A program made the position numbers and the translations under genes. The notes under the pieces are model-generated. The model was given only the letters and a program-made list of their open reading frames with translations, was not told where the DNA came from and did no database searches. Shown piece by piece: positions 61,794-64,000 of a DNA stretch of 64,000 nt. Source of the DNA: JAPLDA01 sp043783155 (GTDB taxonomy: Bacteria; Bacteroidota; Bacteroidia; AKYH767-A; 2013-40CM-41-45); the NCBI GenBank assembly GCA_043783155.1, contig JAYVZS010000141.1, positions 47,784 through 111,783 on the forward strand, written 5' to 3'. Each line of letters begins with the position of its first letter. Position 1 is the first letter of the stretch.

Positions 61794-62831
61794 ATGAATT
61801 CAACAAGTATGGCAAAAAGGAATTTTCATTTATTCAAAAAGGAATTTTCAATCATTGTTACCTTCCTTCTTATGCTCTTAACTGGGCTGACGGTCTATTT
61901 TTTTTCGAAGAAACCATCCGCTGTAGTTGTTGTCAATTCCAAGAGTGATTGTCCTCAAAAAATGAATCAGGTTCGTCTGAATGATTATAAATTTACTCAC
62001 CCGTTGCTGTTTGCAGATCTACCGAATGAAAACGATGAGCTAAAGGATTTGAAGGAAAAAATTAACCAGGTTATAATTGAAGATAAATCTCTCAACCTTG
62101 TCAGTGATATTTCCATTTACTTCAGAAAAATGGACGATGGTTCCTGGTTTATTATTAACGGTGATAAAACGTATACACCGGCAAGCCTGATGAAGGTCTC
62201 TTTCTTAATTGCTGTACTCCGGCAAGCCGGAAGCGATCCCGGTCTGCTTCATAAAAAAATTTACTTCGGTAAACATTTTCAGAATGGCTTTAGTCAGAAC
62301 ATCAAGAGTTTCAGCCTGCAGGAAAATAAATACTACACTGTAAAGGAACTTCTGCATGACATGATAGCGTATTCCGACAACGATGCCTTAACACTTATTT
62401 CAAGTATAACAGATAAAAATGTTTTTAATAAACTCTTCACTGATCTGGGTGTTACCTCTCCTCCAATCGACCTATCCAAGTCAGTTGATTACACGGTTTC
62501 GATTGGGAATTATTGTAAACTTTTCAGAATACTCTACAACAGCGGCTATTTAACCAATGAAAATTCTGAGTTAGGACTTAGCATGCTTGCACAAAGTACC
62601 TATAAAGAAGGCCTACTCCGGGACATTAATCCCGGCTACCCGGTTGCCCATAAGTTCGGTGAACGCATTGACGGGCAGGTACAACAACTTCATGAAATCG
62701 GTATTTTTTATGCGGAACCGGAGCCTTACCTGTTAGGGATCATGTCTGAAGGGAACGATCAGAAAAAGCTGGCCACCGTGCTTAGCCAGATTTCAAAACT
62801 TGTTTATCAGAATTACTTAAAAGGCAGTTGA
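61794..62831 (+). CDS. Membrane-anchored class A beta-lactamase-like serine hydrolase, paralog 2
   Basis: Close paralog of the preceding gene over its whole length (shared blocks include KMNQ, RLNDYKFTHP, YFRKMDDGSWFIINGDKTY and NSGYLTNENSELGLSML). The same catalytic arrangement is present: ASLMKVSFL (S-x-x-K), YSDNDAL (S-D-N) and HKFGERIDG in the K-T-G position. The ATG at 61794 (MNSTSMAKRNF) is chosen because it aligns with the start of paralog 1; an in-frame ATG at 61686 would add 36 residues with an extra hydrophobic stretch. One N-terminal transmembrane helix. A tandem duplication with separate promoters. Confidence 0.85.
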   Translation: MNSTSMAKRNFHLFKKEFSIIVTFLLMLLTGLTVYFFSKKPSAVVVVNSKSDCPQKMNQVRLNDYKFTHPLLFADLPNENDELKDLKEKINQVIIEDKSLNLVSDISIYFRKMDDGSWFIINGDKTYTPASLMKVSFLIAVLRQAGSDPGLLHKKIYFGKHFQNGFSQNIKSFSLQENKYYTVKELLHDMIAYSDNDALTLISSITDKNVFNKLFTDLGVTSPPIDLSKSVDYTVSIGNYCKLFRILYNSGYLTNENSELGLSMLAQSTYKEGLLRDINPGYPVAHKFGERIDGQVQQLHEIGIFYAEPEPYLLGIMSEGNDQKKLATVLSQISKLVYQNYLKGS

Positions 62832-62976
62832 GTATTCCTTTTATTGCTTTGGCCATAAAACTTGCTTTTCAAAAAGAATTTTCCCTACATTGTTCATCTG
62901 AACACTTACTGCCGGAAGACTTTGATCTGTTCTCCTCCTTATCACTTCAAATAACCGGCAACTAAAAAGACGTGCC

Positions 62977-63837
62977 ATGAGTAACTTTACCAGACAAAAT
63001 TGTCGTGTGCAGTTTGCAGGACTACGATCAAATCCTTCACTGACCTACTTTTCAGTATTTTTAATTTCGCTGTCAATGATCAGCTGCTCGGAAAAGAAAA
63101 ACATTTCTGAGGAACAATCAAGTGTATTCACTCTTCCTCATATTTATCAATTCGACAATAGTTTTAAGGACTCCGTCAGTTTTTTTGAAGCAGAAAATAT
63201 CGTGGACGCTTCAACCTACTTTATCAATAAATTTAATTTTTCGGATACTGTAATGATCGACAATGAGGGAGATAGGAGTACTTCTTTCGGCAGAGATTAC
63301 ATCATGGGCGACAGTACTTCCATGAGAAGATTGAGAGATTCATTATCGTCAGATGGCTTACAGGTATTTGCCGACTATAAAATGACAATTCCGGTTAACT
63401 GGAAATCCATTTCCAAGGGTGGATATTATTATCCCGTTTTTGTCGTGAACGAAACGAATTCAGATAAATTCTTTACGGCAAGAGATCATTATGTTTCAGC
63501 CATCCAGGAAGCCAAAGACAGCAATGGAAATTGGAGACCGATCGAATCAAGAAAATTTGATTTTGTCGGCAATGGAAGGTGGGGACTTATTATTCATCCG
63601 AATGAGTTTGCTCTTTTCCTTACAGCGAAGTATAAAGGCTCATTCAAAACAATTTTACGTGTAAGGATGGGAGTCGGCGATATGACTTATTTGACAAAGG
63701 GTTTTGAGGGAACCATCAACGAAAAACAATTTCATCTTGAACCCGGCTCATACCAATACGAAGAGTATAAGAAGAACTTACCGGTTTCGCTGACCAGACG
63801 ATTTTTGGGTGCTTCGCCTTTAGAACCTGACAAATAA
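62977..63837 (+). CDS. Predicted lipoprotein of unknown function
   Basis: 286 residues with a lipoprotein signal: a hydrophobic stretch LTYFSVFLISLSMISC, with the lipidated Cys probably at residue 37. The n-region is long (about 20 residues); no better internal start is evident. The mature part contains YFINKFNFSDTVMIDNEGDR, YYYPVFVVNETNSDKFFTAR and GRWGLIIHPNEFALFLTAKY. No family is recognised. It lies downstream of the serine hydrolase pair on the same strand but 145 bp away. Confidence 0.7.
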   Translation: MSNFTRQNCRVQFAGLRSNPSLTYFSVFLISLSMISCSEKKNISEEQSSVFTLPHIYQFDNSFKDSVSFFEAENIVDASTYFINKFNFSDTVMIDNEGDRSTSFGRDYIMGDSTSMRRLRDSLSSDGLQVFADYKMTIPVNWKSISKGGYYYPVFVVNETNSDKFFTARDHYVSAIQEAKDSNGNWRPIESRKFDFVGNGRWGLIIHPNEFALFLTAKYKGSFKTILRVRMGVGDMTYLTKGFEGTINEKQFHLEPGSYQYEEYKKNLPVSLTRRFLGASPLEPDK

Positions 63838-63916
63838 TAAAATTTCTTTTTGCGTGATACATTGCCGTCATGTGGTCTTTTATTGCCCAGGCAAAGAGCG
63901 ATATTTAAATAAACAT

Positions 63917-63977
63917 CCCCGCCGCAGAGCGGTCGGGGTATTTGTCGGGAATTATTTTTTTCTCGCTGCAAGCAGCG
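63917..63977. terminator. GC-rich hairpins downstream of the lipoprotein gene
   Basis: CCCCGCCGC and GCGGTCGGGG (63917-63938) pair around AGA with one bulge; a second perfect stem CGCTGC-AA-GCAGCG lies at 63964-63977 after a run of seven T. The first hairpin plus the distant T-run could end the transcript. They lie 80-140 bp after the stop codon. Confidence 0.5.
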
Positions 63978-64000
63978 GGGAATTATACCCTAAGAGATTA

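Overview
The window looks like a chromosomal piece of a Bacteroidota bacterium, probably an environmental, gliding-type lineage outside the classical gut Bacteroides. The evidence is two proteins with C-terminal type IX secretion sorting domains, the gliding genes gldB and gldC, a dcw cluster whose MurE has the meso-DAP DNPR motif and whose FtsZ carries the Bacteroidota-type C-terminal tail, a TAnnTTTG-type promoter box, and AT-rich non-Shine-Dalgarno intergenic sequence full of short palindromic micro-repeats. No rRNA, tRNA or CRISPR array was recognised.

Region 1 (1-13.2 kb, + strand) is a glycan-catabolism cluster: a sugar symporter cut by the window edge, a ROK sugar kinase, a GH20 beta-N-acetylhexosaminidase, a glycosylasparaginase, CutC, a small outer-membrane protein, a GH2 beta-mannosidase and a GH92 alpha-mannosidase. 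Together these activities match stepwise dismantling of asparagine-linked (N-) glycans, including the GlcNAc-Asn bond, followed by uptake and phosphorylation of GlcNAc. Region 2 (13.2-19 kb) is a tripartite drug-efflux operon (TetR, TolC, HlyD, DHA2-MFS; - strand) with two tandem palindromic operators at its promoter, then a divergent AraC regulator. Region 3 (19-24.4 kb) has two T9SS cargo proteins, a REP-associated transposase with REP-like palindromes beside and inside it, a GNAT acetyltransferase and a CDP-alcohol phosphatidyltransferase.

Region 4 (24.5-31.8 kb) is an accessory defence island. It holds a 5-methylcytosine methyltransferase with an integrase-like N-terminal arm domain, a convergent pair encoding a predicted PD-(D/E)XK endonuclease and a MutY/Mig-type DNA glycosylase, an AbiE-type toxin-antitoxin pair, a dinD gene interrupted by an in-frame stop, a 165-bp MITE-like hairpin, and two copies of a 79-bp repeat. 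The methyltransferase-endonuclease-glycosylase set reads as a restriction-modification system carrying its own T:G mismatch repair enzyme, and it is the most interesting system here.

Region 5 (31.8-49.7 kb, - strand) is a nucleoside-recognition (SpmA/SpmB fusion) membrane protein and a full division and cell-wall cluster: mraZ-rsmH-ftsL-ftsI-murE-mraY-murD-ftsW-murG-(ORF6N gene)-murC-ftsQ-ftsA-ftsZ, with 10-bp-spaced MraZ boxes upstream and a terminator after ftsZ. Region 6 (50-64 kb) has an alpha/beta hydrolase, a second ORF6N gene, engB, gldC, gldB, an outer-membrane barrel, nadE, another barrel, korAB (2-oxoacid:ferredoxin oxidoreductase), two tandem class-A-beta-lactamase-like serine hydrolases and a lipoprotein. 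Both ORF6N genes and dinD carry premature in-frame stops (TGA, TAG and TAA respectively), suggesting decay of accessory genes.
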